Positions 15,983-24,824 are shown, counted from the first letter of the stretch. The stretch is DNA of 64,000 nt from DATJGF01 sp035495315 (GCA_035495315.1 DATJGF010000232.1:6315-70314); one strand, 5' to 3'. Notes: generated from the sequence alone by a model not told the origin. Made by a program: numbers and translations.

Positions 15983-18033
15983 ATCGCGAACAACAGGAGC
16001 AGCAGCAAGGTAACGAAGATGTAAATAAGGTAGGCTTGGATACTGCCAGCCTGGAGCGCCCGCATGCGGCGCGATAGGCGCAAAATCCCACGGTTCAAGG
16101 GGCGGTAAATGCGACTGACGAACGCCTCTTCAATGTGGCTCTCAAAGCGCAAGGTTTTGGCGAAATAAGGCGAATAATCGTACTCGCGCTGAACTTCGCG
16201 CCGCGGCCGGAAGAGAGCTTTGAAGATCATGCGGATCGGTTTGGAAAAGCCGGTGGCGGTGTATTCCATTTGCGGCGTCAAGCCTCGCAAGCCGCAATCC
16301 CACGTTGGAGCCAGGCGAACTTTAGTATCTCTGCCAAAGAGAAACCAAAGGGCGGCGGGAATAGGCAGCAGACAAGCACCGGTCAGAGTCAGGCCGAGCG
16401 TAGAGACTGTGCCACCTAAGGCCTGTCCGCTGCCGAGCACCAAACCCTGTTCGAGATTAAGTTGAGAGCCGAGGGTCTGGCCCATGAGTTGCGAGGTGAT
16501 TGGGTCGAACAGCGTTATCAAGAGGGTGGGGAAAAGGCCCAGAAAGACACAGGTAACAGCCAAAAGGGCCATGCCCCAGAGCATAGCCCGGGAGACTTCT
16601 TTGGCTTGCGCGGCATGTTCACTGCGGGGCTGTGCCAGGAAACTGATACCGAAGGCTTTCACGAAACAGGCCGCCGCCAGTGCGCCTGTCAAAGCCAGCA
16701 TCGCACCGCTTAGCGGGAACATCAGGCGCACTAAACTCGCGGTGGTCCCGAACCCTTGGAGCAGCGATTGGTACGTGAGCCACTCGCTGACGAAACCATT
16801 TAGCGGTGGCAACGCGGAAATAGCAACGGCACCGATTAAAAAGAGAAGTGCGGTCCAAGGCATTCGTTTGATGAGGCCGCCCATTTCTTCCATGTTGCGT
16901 GTATGGGTGGCGTGGAGAACGGCACCGGCACCGAGGAACAGAAGCGCTTTAAAGATCGCGTGATTGATTGTGTGAAACAACCCGGCGATCAACGCCAGGC
17001 TCGCCAAGCCGGGATATCCCGAGTGAAGGAACATCAAAGCCGCGCCCAGGCCCATCAAGATGATGCCGATATTTTCGATGCTGTGATAAGCCAGCAGACG
17101 CTTGAGGTCATGCTCCATCAGGGCATAGAGCACTCCGAGCACCGCCGAGACCGTTCCAATCGTCAGCACGGTAACGCCCCACCAATTCGGCGGCGTGCCA
17201 AGAAAATCAAAGAAAACTCGCGCCAGCCCGTAAATACCAGTCTTGATGAGAACCCCGGAGAGCAGCGCCGAGATGTTACTGGGAGCGACAGGATGGGCTT
17301 CCGGGAGCCAAATATGGAGCGGCACGATGCCTGCCTTTACACCAAAGCCGGCGAGAAACAGGAGAAAGGCAGCGTCCCGTCGACCAGCGGTCATCTTATC
17401 GCCGATCGCGTGGAAACTGTCGAAAGAGTAATCCGCTGAGGCCTGCTGGAATAGCAATAGAAAGCCTAAAATGAGACAACCCGTGCCGATGTGCGACATG
17501 ACGAAATAGAGCACGCCCGCGTTGCGCGTCTCGGTCTTCTCATGTTCAAAACTGACCAGACAGTAAGCCGTTAAGGCCATAATCTCCCACACCAGGAGAA
17601 AGAAAAAGCCGTTGGCCGCGGTGAAAACCAGGGTGGTGGCCAGAAGCAAGCCATTGTAAAAGCACGCCAGCACCCCAACGCTCTTGCGCCCATAAAAGGC
17701 GCGCACGTAGCCGAATGAATAAATAGACAAAGCCAAGGCGAGGAGTGAAACGATCAACACGAAAAACGCCGACAGTGGATCGAGTCTGACCAACAGCTGG
17801 ATGTACGGGATTAACGAGGGCCAAATTTCAAAGGATTTAGCCTCTAGCGCCGAGCCTGCGGTTAGGGCAGAGATGGCGCACAGCACTCCCAGCAGACCTC
17901 CAACACTGGCACAGCCAAACCCAATGGCGTTAGCGATTCTTTCACGTTTGACGGCCAAAAGACTGCTCACCGCCCCCAACGCATAAGCGCCCAGCGCCAG
18001 TTGGAGTAAAAGGGTAGGGGAGAGAGGGGGCAT
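15979..18033 (-). CDS. HyfB/NuoL-like antiporter subunit, first gene of the Ehr operon
   Basis: A 684-aa polytopic protein, close to the usual length of HyfB. Conserved antiporter regions are visible: LLVWEIMALTAYCLVSFEHE (TM5 Glu), LAGFGVKAGIVPLHIWLPEAHPVAPSNISALLSG (TM7 Lys), YHSIENIGIILMGLG and LFLGAGAVLHATHTRNMEEMGGL. The C-terminal about 120 residues extend past the pump core with WDCGLRGLTPQMEYTATGFSKPIRMIF, a HyfB/HycC feature, and end in a hydrophobic anchor. It starts the run of overlapping genes down to 8838. A degenerate heptad repeat lies just upstream (18061-18095). Confidence 0.9.
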   Translation of the reverse strand: MPPLSPTLLLQLALGAYALGAVSSLLAVKRERIANAIGFGCASVGGLLGVLCAISALTAGSALEAKSFEIWPSLIPYIQLLVRLDPLSAFFVLIVSLLALALSIYSFGYVRAFYGRKSVGVLACFYNGLLLATTLVFTAANGFFFLLVWEIMALTAYCLVSFEHEKTETRNAGVLYFVMSHIGTGCLILGFLLLFQQASADYSFDSFHAIGDKMTAGRRDAAFLLFLAGFGVKAGIVPLHIWLPEAHPVAPSNISALLSGVLIKTGIYGLARVFFDFLGTPPNWWGVTVLTIGTVSAVLGVLYALMEHDLKRLLAYHSIENIGIILMGLGAALMFLHSGYPGLASLALIAGLFHTINHAIFKALLFLGAGAVLHATHTRNMEEMGGLIKRMPWTALLFLIGAVAISALPPLNGFVSEWLTYQSLLQGFGTTASLVRLMFPLSGAMLALTGALAAACFVKAFGISFLAQPRSEHAAQAKEVSRAMLWGMALLAVTCVFLGLFPTLLITLFDPITSQLMGQTLGSQLNLEQGLVLGSGQALGGTVSTLGLTLTGACLLPIPAALWFLFGRDTKVRLAPTWDCGLRGLTPQMEYTATGFSKPIRMIFKALFRPRREVQREYDYSPYFAKTLRFESHIEEAFVSRIYRPLNRGILRLSRRMRALQAGSIQAYLIYIFVTLLLLLLFAI

Positions 18034-18060
18034 GAGGCGCGTTAGGCTTGAGGAAGCGTG

Positions 18061-18095
18061 TGAGAACTGAGATTTGAAAGCCGAAATCTGAAGTC
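18061..18095. repeat. Degenerate heptanucleotide repeat
   Basis: Five consecutive 7-base units (TGAGAAC, TGAGATT, TGAAAGC, CGAAATC, TGAAGTC) lie between the EIIANtr gene and the first Ehr gene. They belong to the same heptad class as the loci at 53077, 54557, 56455 and 62512. Confidence 0.5.
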
Positions 18096-18130
18096 AAAGC
18101 AAAATCGGAAAAAGCAATGCAGAATAAGCC

Positions 18131-18634
18131 TCATTCCTGGCGCATTTTGAGTTTCCGGAGTGCCGACAAAATCGCTTCCGCCTTAGGCGCGTGACGAAGC
18201 TCTGCGAGAATCTCGGAACATTGCCCCAGCCTCGCCAGCGCTGCTAGCAACTGCAGGTAGGGCGCGGCATCTGTTGCCGGTACAGCCAGAAGGAAAACCA
18301 ACTGGATTGGGGTTGATCGTTTGGGCCCCCAAACGACTGGTTCACGAGCGCGGCCTACCGCAAACTGAAGGCGCTTCACCCCATTGAGCCGCGCATGAGG
18401 AAAGGCAAGCCCATATTCGACCGCCGAGCTGGCGAGAAGTTCCTGGTTTAGGGCCGCGTGATAAAAAGGAAGGACGTCAGGCAAGCAGCCGTGGCGCTGA
18501 AGCACCTGGCTGAGTTCGCTAATAATTCCCGCCGGATCTCGTTCTCGCAGCTCAGGAATTATTAAACCGGCATGAGTATAATCCGCAACCGTCCCCGTGC
18601 TCACACCGCGAACGCTGAGGTCAAGAGCCGGCAT
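18131..18634 (-). CDS. PTS EIIA (EIIANtr-like) domain protein
   Basis: A 167-aa single-domain EIIA of the fructose/nitrogen type. The phosphoacceptor His is H80 in YGLAFPHARL, followed by the expected hydrophobic core (QLVFLLAVPATDAAPYLQLLAALARL). In PTS-Ntr systems this domain accepts phosphate from NPr and regulates other proteins, often around sigma54 genes. No transporter EIIB/C or rpoN gene is in the window. It overlaps the C4 zinc-ribbon gene by 14 bases and lies 97 bp upstream of the Ehr operon on the same strand, so it may be co-expressed with or control that operon (inference). Confidence 0.85.
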   Translation of the reverse strand: MPALDLSVRGVSTGTVADYTHAGLIIPELRERDPAGIISELSQVLQRHGCLPDVLPFYHAALNQELLASSAVEYGLAFPHARLNGVKRLQFAVGRAREPVVWGPKRSTPIQLVFLLAVPATDAAPYLQLLAALARLGQCSEILAELRHAPKAEAILSALRKLKMRQE

Positions 18635-19004
18635 TCGCGAGAGCCTTGCGCTTGCGAGACTTTGCAGCAGGTTTTGTCGGGGCAGCCGGCTCGTGCGGCT
18701 TGGGTTGTTCGGGTTCAGCTAGAACGAGATAACGGCCACAGCTATCGCAGAGCTGGATGTCCTGGCCTTGCATCAGCGTGTTAACTGTCCCGATCGGCAG
18801 ACGCATGTGGCAACCGGTGCAGACTTGGTTGCGCACAATCGCGACCCCTTTCTTGCCGCGCGTGACCAAACGGTCGTAATGACCGAGGATTTGCTGCGGC
18901 ACTCGGGCCCGCAGCTCCTGCCTTAGGGCCTCGACGTTCTGCTCAGTAATTTCCTTGAAATCGATAGCTTGGAGTTTAAGGAGGTTGGTCCAAAGATCGT
19001 TCAT
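18621..19004 (-). CDS. C4-type zinc ribbon (zf-RING_7-like) coiled-coil protein
   Basis: 127 aa from the ATG at 19004 (MNDLWTNLLKLQAIDFKEIT). A helical region (about 1-55) is followed by a C4 zinc ribbon: CTGC (about residues 63-66, VCTGCHMRLP) and CDSC (about 87-90, QLCDSCGRYLV). A basic Pro/Ala/Lys tail follows, ending KSRKRKALANAGS. The layout matches small nucleic-acid-type C4 zinc ribbon proteins with a helical N-terminus, whose function is mostly unknown. The ATG has no Shine-Dalgarno. Its 3' end overlaps the EIIANtr start by 14 bases, so the two are translationally coupled. Confidence 0.8.
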   Translation of the reverse strand: MNDLWTNLLKLQAIDFKEITEQNVEALRQELRARVPQQILGHYDRLVTRGKKGVAIVRNQVCTGCHMRLPIGTVNTLMQGQDIQLCDSCGRYLVLAEPEQPKPHEPAAPTKPAAKSRKRKALANAGS

Positions 19005-19281
19005 AAACTGCTTATATGCTATTTGTGTACCAGAATCGGCCAAACAAGGCTTAACTGCTCTCCAGCAATCGCTTGTAGAAAATGCCTCAGGCGCGTTGCT
19101 TGCCAGCGCGTTCTTGCGGGGTTGTAAATGTGCAAGCTTTGCACCGAAAACAGCGAAGAAGTGCAAACGCCAGGAGAGAAGGGATTCCAATCGGTTCGGC
19201 GAGTAAGACTGGCGCTGATCTTCCTCCCGGACCGGCGCCAGCTTGCATGCAACTTCAAATCATTCCGGATTACTTCGGGAT
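19005..19281. other. Intergenic region, no gene seen
   Basis: Apart from the candidate sigma54 site at 19017-19032, I see no supported coding frame, terminator or RNA gene here. Confidence 0.4.
19017..19032 (-). promoter_or_regulatory. Candidate sigma54 (-24/-12) promoter
   Basis: On the minus strand the bases read TGGTAC-ACAAA-TAGCA, with GG and GC separated by exactly 10 bases, as in the -24/-12 consensus TGGCAC-N5-TTGCA. The predicted start of transcription is about 19006, only two bases before the ATG at 19004, so transcripts would be nearly leaderless. That weakens the call. A sigma54 activator gene lies just upstream. Confidence 0.25.
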
Positions 19282-19452
19282 CTAGCGCTTGCGGAAATTC
19301 CGCTTGGCAGGTTTGGGTGTAGCCGGTTGCGGAGTGGTTGTGGGCTGAGCCGTAGGCTGCGTGGCGGTAGTCGTAGTAGCTGGCGACGGAGCACAACTGC
19401 AGTTGCAGGAGTTAGTTTCAGGCGTGACGGCTGGTTTGATGGTTTCGCTCAT
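19282..19452 (-). CDS. Small Cys/Pro/Thr-rich hypothetical protein
   Basis: 56 aa from the ATG at 19452 (MSETIKPAVTPETNSCNCSC), preceded by a GAAG purine run. A CNCSC cluster is followed by about 30 residues of Thr, Pro, Ala and Gln and a basic end (KPAKRNFRKR). A longer in-frame start at 19512 is possible. Composition is low-complexity and no family is recognised. It could be a metal-binding or anchoring peptide, or a chance frame. Confidence 0.35.
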   Translation of the reverse strand: MSETIKPAVTPETNSCNCSCAPSPATTTTATQPTAQPTTTPQPATPKPAKRNFRKR

Positions 19453-19735
19453 AATATCTTCGTTTGGTTTTGTTCGATTGCCGAAAGCCGGCAATAGTTC
19501 GTGCCAAACCATTAGGCATCAGCCGTGCCAGACCGGAGGAAAGATTTTTAAGAGACTTTAGAAGAATCGCTTGAAAGAGATTTGGCTAATCTCTCGATGC
19601 TTACTCAGGATTCGCTCAGCGCAATTCATGCACGAGGTCGAAGGGTAGCCGTGCAGGGTTAGCTGCAAAACTGCGCCAAGGCCGAAAGCCGAATTGATAC
19701 ACTTTTCAACCTTTTCGGATTTTGGACGCGCTCAT
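19453..19735. other. Intergenic region downstream of the response regulator
   Basis: No supported gene or clear intrinsic terminator is visible in this gap. Confidence 0.35.
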
Positions 19736-21142
19736 TTAAGATTTCGGGAGCTGTCGCGGTGCCGAATCATTGTGGGCATTGCCCTCGAGCAAACCGTATT
19801 GCTTGAGTTTGTACTGAAGAGCCCGCCGGCTAATACCCAGCGCTTTCGCAGCCGCCTCGCGGTTGCTGGTAACATGCACAAGAGTCTGACGGATGAGGAG
19901 TTTTTCGACCTCCGCCACAGACATACCGGGTCGGATGCAAAATGTGGTTGTGTTTTGATCGTGTTCTCGAAGGAAATCCGGCAGGTCGACAACTTGGACG
20001 ATAGCTTCACGGCAGGTAATCACCAGCCGTTCGATTGTGTTGCGCAATTGGCGAACATTGCCCGGCCAGGGAAAGCGCTGGCACAGTTCAAGGGCTTCGG
20101 CCGACATGCGTTTGCGGCGGCGTTTGTGTTTGCTGGCGAATTGCTCGAAAAAGGTTTCGATGAGAAGGGGAATATCCTCAGGCCGATCTCGCAACGGAGG
20201 CATTAGGATAGGCACAATTTGGAGCCGATAAAGCAGATCCTCACGGAACTTGCCGGTTTTGACCGCCTCCTGAAGCTTTTTGTTGGTGGCGGCGATGACG
20301 CGGACGTTTACTCGGATCAATTCGGAGCCGCCGACCATGCGAAAAGCGCCATCCTCGATCACACGCAGCAGGTCGCCCTGGCCTTTGGGCGAGAGGTCAC
20401 CAATCTCATCGAGAAAGAGAGTTCCGCCATTGGCCAATTGAAAACGGCCGGGTTTGGTGGCGACCGCGCCGGTGAAGGCTCCTTTGACGTGGCCGAATAA
20501 TTCGGCTTCGAGCAGTTGCTCGGCTAAAGCCGCGCAGTTCACCGAAATAAATGGCCGATCTCGCCGGCCGCTTTGCAGATGGATCGAACGGGCGACGATC
20601 TCTTTTCCCGTGCCGCTTTCGCCTTCGATCAACACGGTAATGTCGCTGTTGGCGACTTCCTCGATTAACCGCCCGACTGCCCGTATGGCTTCGCTCTGGC
20701 CAACGAGCAAGCCTCCCTCAGAACGTGTGCGGAGGCGGAAACGCAACTCATTGTTCTCGGCGACTATCGCCTGGAATTCCAAGGCCTTTTGAACCAGAAC
20801 GCGCAGCCGCTTCAAATCGATCGGTTTTGGCAAATAGTCATAGGCTCCCTGCTTCATCGCCTCGACCGCGCTTTCGACCGATCCATACGCCGTCATCAGA
20901 ATAAACAGCGTATCGCGATATTGCGCCCGGACCTGCGTCAGCAGGTCCAGACCGCTCAGTCCAGGCATTTTGATGTCAGAGATTACGAGGTTATATAAAT
21001 GATCCCGTGCCAGCTTTAACGCAACCGCCGGGTCGGTCGTCGCATCAACCCGATAACCTTCTCGGCGCAAGGCTTCCTGGATACCGGCGCAGAGCCCTTG
21101 CTCATCATCGACGATCAGAATCTTAATCTTAGCCTTTTCCAA
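19736..21142 (-). CDS. Sigma54-dependent response regulator (NtrC family)
   Basis: A 468-aa transcription activator. The receiver domain spans about residues 5-120, with acidic pocket D12-D13 and phosphoacceptor D56 (VISDIKMPG). The AAA+ domain spans about 140-380, with Walker A GESGTGKE, the sigma54-contact loop GAFTGA, Walker B FLDEIGDL and an R-finger region (LLYRLQIVPILMPPLRDRPEDIP). The C-terminal Fis-type HTH (ISRRALQYKLKQYGL) binds DNA. It overlaps the kinase gene by 14 bases. The target promoter is unknown; the nearby operons transcribed in the same direction are candidates. Confidence 0.95.
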   Translation of the reverse strand: MEKAKIKILIVDDEQGLCAGIQEALRREGYRVDATTDPAVALKLARDHLYNLVISDIKMPGLSGLDLLTQVRAQYRDTLFILMTAYGSVESAVEAMKQGAYDYLPKPIDLKRLRVLVQKALEFQAIVAENNELRFRLRTRSEGGLLVGQSEAIRAVGRLIEEVANSDITVLIEGESGTGKEIVARSIHLQSGRRDRPFISVNCAALAEQLLEAELFGHVKGAFTGAVATKPGRFQLANGGTLFLDEIGDLSPKGQGDLLRVIEDGAFRMVGGSELIRVNVRVIAATNKKLQEAVKTGKFREDLLYRLQIVPILMPPLRDRPEDIPLLIETFFEQFASKHKRRRKRMSAEALELCQRFPWPGNVRQLRNTIERLVITCREAIVQVVDLPDFLREHDQNTTTFCIRPGMSVAEVEKLLIRQTLVHVTSNREAAAKALGISRRALQYKLKQYGLLEGNAHNDSAPRQLPKS

Positions 21143-21881
21143 CGGGCTCCTTTCGGGTCAGCGGCAAGATAAGCATGAAGGCGGCGCCGCGCTCGGGGCG
21201 GTTTTGGGCCGTGAGACGGCCGCCATGAGCCGTAACGATCTGCTGGGCAATCCAGAGGCCAAGCCCGTGTCCTTCGCTTTTGGTGGTGAAAAACGGGTCA
21301 AAAATCGAGGCCAGCTTTTCTGTCGGCAAACCGGGCCCGTTATCGAGCACGCTGAGGCTAAGGCTTTGTTCCAGAAGCTGGGCTGTGACCTCAACTTGGC
21401 CATTGCGTTCAACGGCTTGAATCGCATTGATAACGAGGTTTAGGAGAGCTTGAGTGAGCCGAACCGAATCAGCTTGGATTTCAGGTAACGGATCCTGAAT
21501 TCTAACCGAGATTTCGATCTGGCGCGTCGCGGCTTCGGGCCGAAGCAGGTCGCACACATGATTGACTATTTTCGCTATCTCAACCGGTTCCAAATCGAGG
21601 GACGAGGGGCTGGCCAATCGCAGAAACTGCGAAACGATACTCTCCAGACGATGCAATTCCCCGCGAATGATGCCGAGGCGAGGATTGAGTTGGTTGCGCA
21701 TATCGGGGGAAAGGCACGTGAGATCTTCCTCGAGCAACTGGACGTGCACGTCAAGTGAGCTGAGCGGGTTTCGAATCTCATGCGCGAGCCGCGCGAGCAA
21801 ACGCTCGAGCAAATCCCGCTTTTCTTCGGCAGAGTATTGGCTGGCATCGTGTCCGAGGGCTTTTGCCAAAATAGTTTCCAC
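21129..21881 (-). CDS. Soluble sensor histidine kinase, partner of the NtrC-type regulator
   Basis: A 250-aa cytoplasmic kinase without a membrane segment or obvious sensor domain. The HisKA dimerisation helix carries H34 in RLAHEIRNPLSSLDVHVQ. The HATPase domain has N box (LLNLVINAIQAV), G1 (LDNGPGLP), F box (IFDPFFTTK) and G2 (GHGLGLWIAQQI) motifs. It lacks an N-terminal input module, so a signal must come from a partner or another kinase. Coupling to the downstream regulator by a 14-base overlap marks a two-component pair. Confidence 0.92.
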   Translation of the reverse strand: METILAKALGHDASQYSAEEKRDLLERLLARLAHEIRNPLSSLDVHVQLLEEDLTCLSPDMRNQLNPRLGIIRGELHRLESIVSQFLRLASPSSLDLEPVEIAKIVNHVCDLLRPEAATRQIEISVRIQDPLPEIQADSVRLTQALLNLVINAIQAVERNGQVEVTAQLLEQSLSLSVLDNGPGLPTEKLASIFDPFFTTKSEGHGLGLWIAQQIVTAHGGRLTAQNRPERGAAFMLILPLTRKEPVGKG

Positions 21882-21986
21882 TCTTGGACACGATAGTGGA
21901 AGGTACAGGTTGTTGCCAATGGCTGATTGTCAATTTGACCGCCGCCCGGAAAGCGGCGGGTCCTGTTGGGATTTAAAATTGAACAA

Positions 21987-22847
21987 ATGGATTCTGTTGA
22001 AACTAGCACGGTGGTGCTGCGCACAATAGCGAGCAAACGTCCGTTGGTCATTGCGCATCGCGGCTTCAGCGGTCGCGCGCCGGAGAATACAGTCCCCTCA
22101 TTTGAACTCGCTTTAGCCGTCGGAGCTGACCTGGTGGAATTGGATGCGCGTCTCACCCGAGATGAGAAACTGATTGTGATCCACGATCATGAGTTGGATC
22201 GGACGACCGACGCCAAACGGAAGTGGCGCCGGAGGCATAACCGCATCGATGCTCGATCCTTTTCAGAGATTAAGGAACTGGACGCCGGAGCATGGTTTAG
22301 TCGCAAATTTACCGGAACACAAATCCCGCTCTTAACGGAAGCCCTTGCCCTGATTCGCAAAGCAAGTATTCCATTGATCGAGCAAAAGGCCGGCAGTGTG
22401 TTGGTTTATCTGGACTTTTTACGCCAACACAATCTCGTCAACGAAGTTATCGTGCAGTCGTTTGACTGGGACTTCCTGGCGACGCTGAATCGGCTCGAAC
22501 CGGCCCTGACGCTCGGCGCCTTGGGCCCGGCTCATCTGCTGGTGGGCGGCCGAAAGCCGCTAGGCATCTCGCGCAAGCTGAATGCTGCCTGGTTAAAGCA
22601 ATTGGCAAAGACGGGCGCGAGAATTGCCGTCTGGAATCGCCAGGTCTCAAAGGGAGGGGTGCGATTGGCGCACGAGCGTGGACTGAAAGTGTGGGTGTAT
22701 ACCATTAACGAGCCGAGGCTGGCGGGACGATTGCTCGATATTGGCGTTGATGGATTGATAACTAACGAACCGATACGAATACGTACGGTGGTTCAGAAGG
22801 TATTCCCTCCAACCGAAGTGCTGGAACATCCGAGCTCTGCCGCCTAA
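21987..22847 (+). CDS. Glycerophosphodiester phosphodiesterase
   Basis: 286 aa from the ATG at 21987; an in-frame TTG lies 21 bases upstream. It would hydrolyse glycerophosphodiesters to glycerol-3-phosphate and an alcohol. GDPD-core motifs are intact: VIAHRGFSGRAPENTVPSFE (catalytic His and Arg, then Glu), DLVELDARLTRDEKLIVIHDHELDRTT (metal-binding ExD and catalytic HDH) and a C-terminal VWVYTINEPRLAGRLLDIGVDGLITNEP. There is no signal peptide, so it is probably cytoplasmic. It is transcribed divergently from the two-component pair. Confidence 0.92.
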   Translation: MDSVETSTVVLRTIASKRPLVIAHRGFSGRAPENTVPSFELALAVGADLVELDARLTRDEKLIVIHDHELDRTTDAKRKWRRRHNRIDARSFSEIKELDAGAWFSRKFTGTQIPLLTEALALIRKASIPLIEQKAGSVLVYLDFLRQHNLVNEVIVQSFDWDFLATLNRLEPALTLGALGPAHLLVGGRKPLGISRKLNAAWLKQLAKTGARIAVWNRQVSKGGVRLAHERGLKVWVYTINEPRLAGRLLDIGVDGLITNEPIRIRTVVQKVFPPTEVLEHPSSAA

Positions 22848-22914
22848 ACGCACCCGGCCAGTTGGGATCGGGTCGAGATCGAAGGCGAAACCGGTCTCTG
22901 GTTGGACTCAGGAG

Positions 22915-23739
22915 TTAATCCTTCTTTCTGCCCAGCCACAGTAAGCTGTCGAGAATAAGCCGATTCTGGATTTCATTATCGAAAGTAGAGGAGAGTTCCT
23001 TGTTCGTCTTATGTTCATAATCGATGTCGTTATGACCCATGTTGAAATAAATCATCCGATAGCGTCTATTGGTCCAGGCGACTGGGTAATACCCTTCATG
23101 CCATATCTCGTGCAGTTTAGGGCCGGTACCCAGCGGGAAACTCGCCGGGTCGATCGATAACAGGATCTGGACGCTTGAATTGGTGCGCAGATCATTGGTC
23201 CATTTGTACCACTCGTTGGGAGCGGACTTGAACGTTGCCGGGAGGTGGTGGGTGGCCGGATGGTTTGGAGCCTCGACGCGAAGCACGGCAGAGGTTGGTC
23301 GCCAGGTATTGCCAACATAGGAACCGGAGCCGAGAAACTCATTGTGATACCAATCCCAGTTCTGCGGTACCTGCGAGGGAGTCAGGGCGAAACCCGCAAA
23401 ATGGAAACCCATCCAGGCACCCCCTTTCTCCATGTAACGCTTGAACGCCGCTCGCTGAGCTGGATCTTCCGGGCGGGTGTCCAGAAAGACTACGACCTGA
23501 TACTTGGCCAGGAGCTCCTCGTTGAGCTCATTCCAATTAGTCGTTGAAACAAAACTGAAGTGGGATTCGCCTGCCATTTTCCCAAACCACGGGATCGCTT
23601 CCCGCACAAAGCTGATATGGGCCTGGTCATTTTTGCCGGTGTAAAACGCGATCACCTTAAACCGCGGGGCAGGGGTTTGCGCCTGCAACTCTAAGCAGCC
23701 AACAACGAATAGGGCGAGTATCGTTGTTAACGTTTTCAT
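22915..23739 (-). CDS. Secreted ThuA domain protein
   Basis: 274 aa from the ATG at 23739. A signal peptide (MKTLTTILALFVVGCLELQA) precedes a ThuA-like (trehalose utilisation, class I glutamine amidotransferase-like fold) domain. Typical segments are KVIAFYTGKNDQAHISFV, GAWMGFHFAGFAL, HPATHHLPATF, YPVAWTNRRYRMIYFNMGHNDID and a C-terminal LILDSLLWLGRKK. Secreted ThuA proteins are abundant in Verrucomicrobia and Planctomycetes; their reaction is unproven. The start codon is only 6 bases from the 87-bp palindromic element at 23746-23832, which therefore supplies its upstream region. Confidence 0.85.
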   Translation of the reverse strand: MKTLTTILALFVVGCLELQAQTPAPRFKVIAFYTGKNDQAHISFVREAIPWFGKMAGESHFSFVSTTNWNELNEELLAKYQVVVFLDTRPEDPAQRAAFKRYMEKGGAWMGFHFAGFALTPSQVPQNWDWYHNEFLGSGSYVGNTWRPTSAVLRVEAPNHPATHHLPATFKSAPNEWYKWTNDLRTNSSVQILLSIDPASFPLGTGPKLHEIWHEGYYPVAWTNRRYRMIYFNMGHNDIDYEHKTNKELSSTFDNEIQNRLILDSLLWLGRKKD

Positions 23740-23745
23740 GAATCT

Positions 23746-23832
23746 TGTAGGAAACGACGTAAGGAGACTCTCATCAAGCGCGCGTTGGCGAAAAATCGGA
23801 TCGACCAGAGTCTCCTTACGTCGTCTCCTACA
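23746..23832. repeat. 87-bp palindromic element (MITE/REP-like), copy 1
   Basis: Two 26-bp arms (left begins TGTAGGAAACGACGTAAGGA; right ends CGTCGTCTCCTACA) are inverted repeats with one mismatch and flank a 35-bp centre. The element is exactly the same length as the copy at 27370-27456, and its centre is present there in opposite orientation. No target duplication is obvious. Confidence 0.85.
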
Positions 23833-23888
23833 GTTCAATGGTTTTAGCCGATCCCTGTTTCTCTGGTTCCTCCTGTTCGATCCGTTGT

Positions 23889-24824
23889 TCATGCAATCAC
23901 ACTCCGCATAAATTCGGCTGCCAATTGCGCATTTTGATTGGCGAACTCGATGCCCACCGTTTGACCATTAATAACAGGGAGTTGATGGCAAAGTTCATAG
24001 CTGAGGTAACCTTCATAACCGATACCTCGCATCGCCTCGACGAAATCCTTGTAATAGTGGTTCGTATCGCAACCAACTACGCCGTCGTTTCGTTCGAAAC
24101 CGCGGATGCGCCCATCCGGAAGCCGTTCAAATTCACCGCCAAAATGCGACAGCACTTGCAACGCCCCTACTGCCCGTGCGGCTTCGTGCATCGCCTTGGC
24201 GCTCTTCTCCAGCATCAGCGGCGCGTCGAGACATACTTTCAATTGCGGAGAATCCACCTCCTTCACCATCCGAAGCACATCATGGTGGTCCTTGATGACC
24301 GGGCGATGATTTTGCAGAGCCAGCGTGACGCCAACGTCACCGGCGTAGCGCGCACACTCGATCACCGCGTCCCGGCACCAAGCCCAAATCTCCTCCGTGG
24401 AAAACTTCGCATGCACAGTTGGCCAGAGATTCTCCATGATCTCATATGTTGCCAATTGAGGGTGCAGAGTGACGCCCCACCAGGCGAGAAAGACGCGCAG
24501 ATGCTTTGCGCCAAGATCGGCGGTCATGCGGATCAGTTCGCGAACATAAGCAACCTGGGCTTCGCGCACTTCCGGCGCCGGGCAGCTGAAATCGTTGTTC
24601 GCAGCGACGGCGTGGATTTCAATCCCTTCACCGGCGGCCAGCGACCGCAGCTCTTTGCACCGGGTTCTGGGCCAATCAAGCGGATTGCCGTGCGGTCGTT
24701 TGCCGTCGATCTCGATTCCATCGTAACCGAATCGTTTCGCGGTCTTGATGAGTTCAGGCAAGGTCAAGGCTGCGCCTCGATACCAAATGCCCAAGTATGT
24801 GATGCTATAGAGTCCGAGTTTCAT
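23889..24824 (-). CDS. Sugar phosphate isomerase/epimerase-like (xylose isomerase TIM barrel)
   Basis: A 311-aa AP endonuclease 2/xylose isomerase-like barrel. It begins MKLGLYSITYLGIWY and carries YDGIEIDGKRPHG, IHAVAANNDFS, KHLRVFLAWWG, LALQNHRPVIKDHHDVLRM (with the metal-binding acidic and His positions), LKVCLDAPLMLE and GYEGYLSYELCHQLP. No signal peptide is seen, so it is cytoplasmic. Such proteins act on sugars or inositols; the exact substrate cannot be read from sequence. It lies 12 bases after the GH5-ThuA gene stop, suggesting co-transcription in a carbohydrate operon. Confidence 0.88.
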   Translation of the reverse strand: MKLGLYSITYLGIWYRGAALTLPELIKTAKRFGYDGIEIDGKRPHGNPLDWPRTRCKELRSLAAGEGIEIHAVAANNDFSCPAPEVREAQVAYVRELIRMTADLGAKHLRVFLAWWGVTLHPQLATYEIMENLWPTVHAKFSTEEIWAWCRDAVIECARYAGDVGVTLALQNHRPVIKDHHDVLRMVKEVDSPQLKVCLDAPLMLEKSAKAMHEAARAVGALQVLSHFGGEFERLPDGRIRGFERNDGVVGCDTNHYYKDFVEAMRGIGYEGYLSYELCHQLPVINGQTVGIEFANQNAQLAAEFMRSVIA

